Shown here: positions 63,555-64,000 of the stretch, one piece after another
Position numbering within the stretch: the stretch's first letter is position 1
How the letters are laid out: every line of letters begins with the position of its first letter
Source: CAIQPS01 sp963783835
Lineage (GTDB): Bacteria; Actinomycetota; Thermoleophilia; RBG-16-64-13
Direction: 5' to 3'
Assembly (NCBI GenBank): GCA_963783835.1
Contig: CAWAOX010000018.1
Coordinates: 158,025-222,024 of the forward strand
Length of the DNA: 64,000 bases
The notes under the pieces: generated by a model
Told to the model about the DNA's origin: nothing
What the model saw: the letters and a program-made list of their open reading frames with translations, nothing else
The model's database searches: none
Position numbers and translations under genes: made by a program

Positions 63555-64000
63555 ATGACGGATCCCCGGGTCACTCGTCTCGCAGAGACTTTGGTTGGTC
63601 ACAGCACCGGGATCGCCGCTGGCGACGCCGTGCTCGTGTGGGGCTACAGCGAGTTGGCCAGGCCCCTCGTCGTCGAGGTATGCCGCGAAGCCATCAAGCG
63701 CGGAGCGGGGCCCATCGCCACCCACATAGAGCTCCCGGAGATCCAAGAAGCACTCTTGGAGAGCGCTTCGGACGAGGTGCTGAGGACGAGGTATGACCTG
63801 CTGATGCAGGTGGCCAAGAACGTGAAGGCCTGCATACGGATCCTGGCGCCCGATGGGCGGCCGGGTACCGCCACCGCCGACCCCAGGCGGGTGGCCCAAC
63901 TCGAGGTCTCGCACGCCGCCGTGCGGCAGCACGTGCTCTACAACACGCGCATCGTCTGCACCCTCTCCCCGACCGAGGCGGCTGCCGAACAGGTGGGGAT
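63555..64000 (+). CDS. M29-family aminopeptidase, second copy, cut by the window edge
   Basis: The first 148 residues of a tandem paralogue: DPRVTRLAETLVGHSTGIAAG, given in part as RLAETLVGHSTGIAAGD, AVLVWGYSELARPLVVEVC, GAGPIATHIELPEIQEALLE and RQHVLYNTRIVCTLSPTEAAA. It is closely similar to the previous gene. AAGGAG precedes the ATG at 63555. The catalytic half lies beyond the window. Confidence 0.87.
   Translation, partial: MTDPRVTRLAETLVGHSTGIAAGDAVLVWGYSELARPLVVEVCREAIKRGAGPIATHIELPEIQEALLESASDEVLRTRYDLLMQVAKNVKACIRILAPDGRPGTATADPRRVAQLEVSHAAVRQHVLYNTRIVCTLSPTEAAAEQVG

Overview
The window is high-GC DNA, probably from an anaerobic or microaerobic bacterium. Tat-exported lipoproteins with Thr-rich linkers, separate PurS/PurQ/PurL subunits and GC-rich codon use suggest a deep-branching Actinomycetota lineage. 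That placement is inference; there is no rRNA here to test it.

Region 1 (15-17505) is a de novo purine cluster: a purD-purE fusion, purB, purS, purQ, a small zinc-ribbon gene, purL, purF and, after a divergent block, purM, purN and purH. Most junctions overlap by a few bases. The opposite-strand block (8470-13618) holds a 14-heme membrane-anchored cytochrome c and a BtuFCD-type ABC importer under a clear cobalamin riboswitch. Long concentric palindromes lie between purS and purQ and after purH.

Region 2 (17739-21114) has an amidohydrolase of the gamma-resorcylate decarboxylase type, a class I glutamine amidotransferase, a Ca-motif membrane protein and tRNA-Lys with a consensus promoter and a terminator. 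Region 3 (21204-23842) is a decayed IS481-family element interrupted by a decayed IS110-family element.

Region 4 (23925-50993) is an accessory catabolic island. It holds two cyclase-family hydrolases, an M24 peptidase homologue, an SDR, hydantoinase/oxoprolinase A and B, two MBL-fold paralogues with altered metal motifs, two RidA proteins, an IclR regulator, two Tat-lipoprotein binding proteins, a VOC protein, two TatD-like hydrolases, an FeS old-yellow-enzyme reductase, a molybdopterin oxidoreductase with a ferredoxin subunit, and a three-subunit xanthine-dehydrogenase-family molybdenum hydroxylase. Paralogue pairs and gene fragments show it grew by duplication. The enzyme set fits hydroxylation, reduction and hydrolytic opening of an N-heterocycle; the substrate is not known.

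Region 5 (51077-54316) is debris: an IclR fragment, decayed phage packaging and methylase genes, and the end of another IS481-type element. Region 6 (54375-64000) has tryptophanase with a divergent GntR regulator, a complete dipeptide/oligopeptide ABC transporter and two tandem M29 aminopeptidases (the last cut by the window edge), which fits peptide and tryptophan use.

Many otherwise intact genes carry single-base frameshifts, often at short homopolymers. Sequencing or assembly error is a real possibility, so these are reported as genes with frameshifts rather than as certain pseudogenes.
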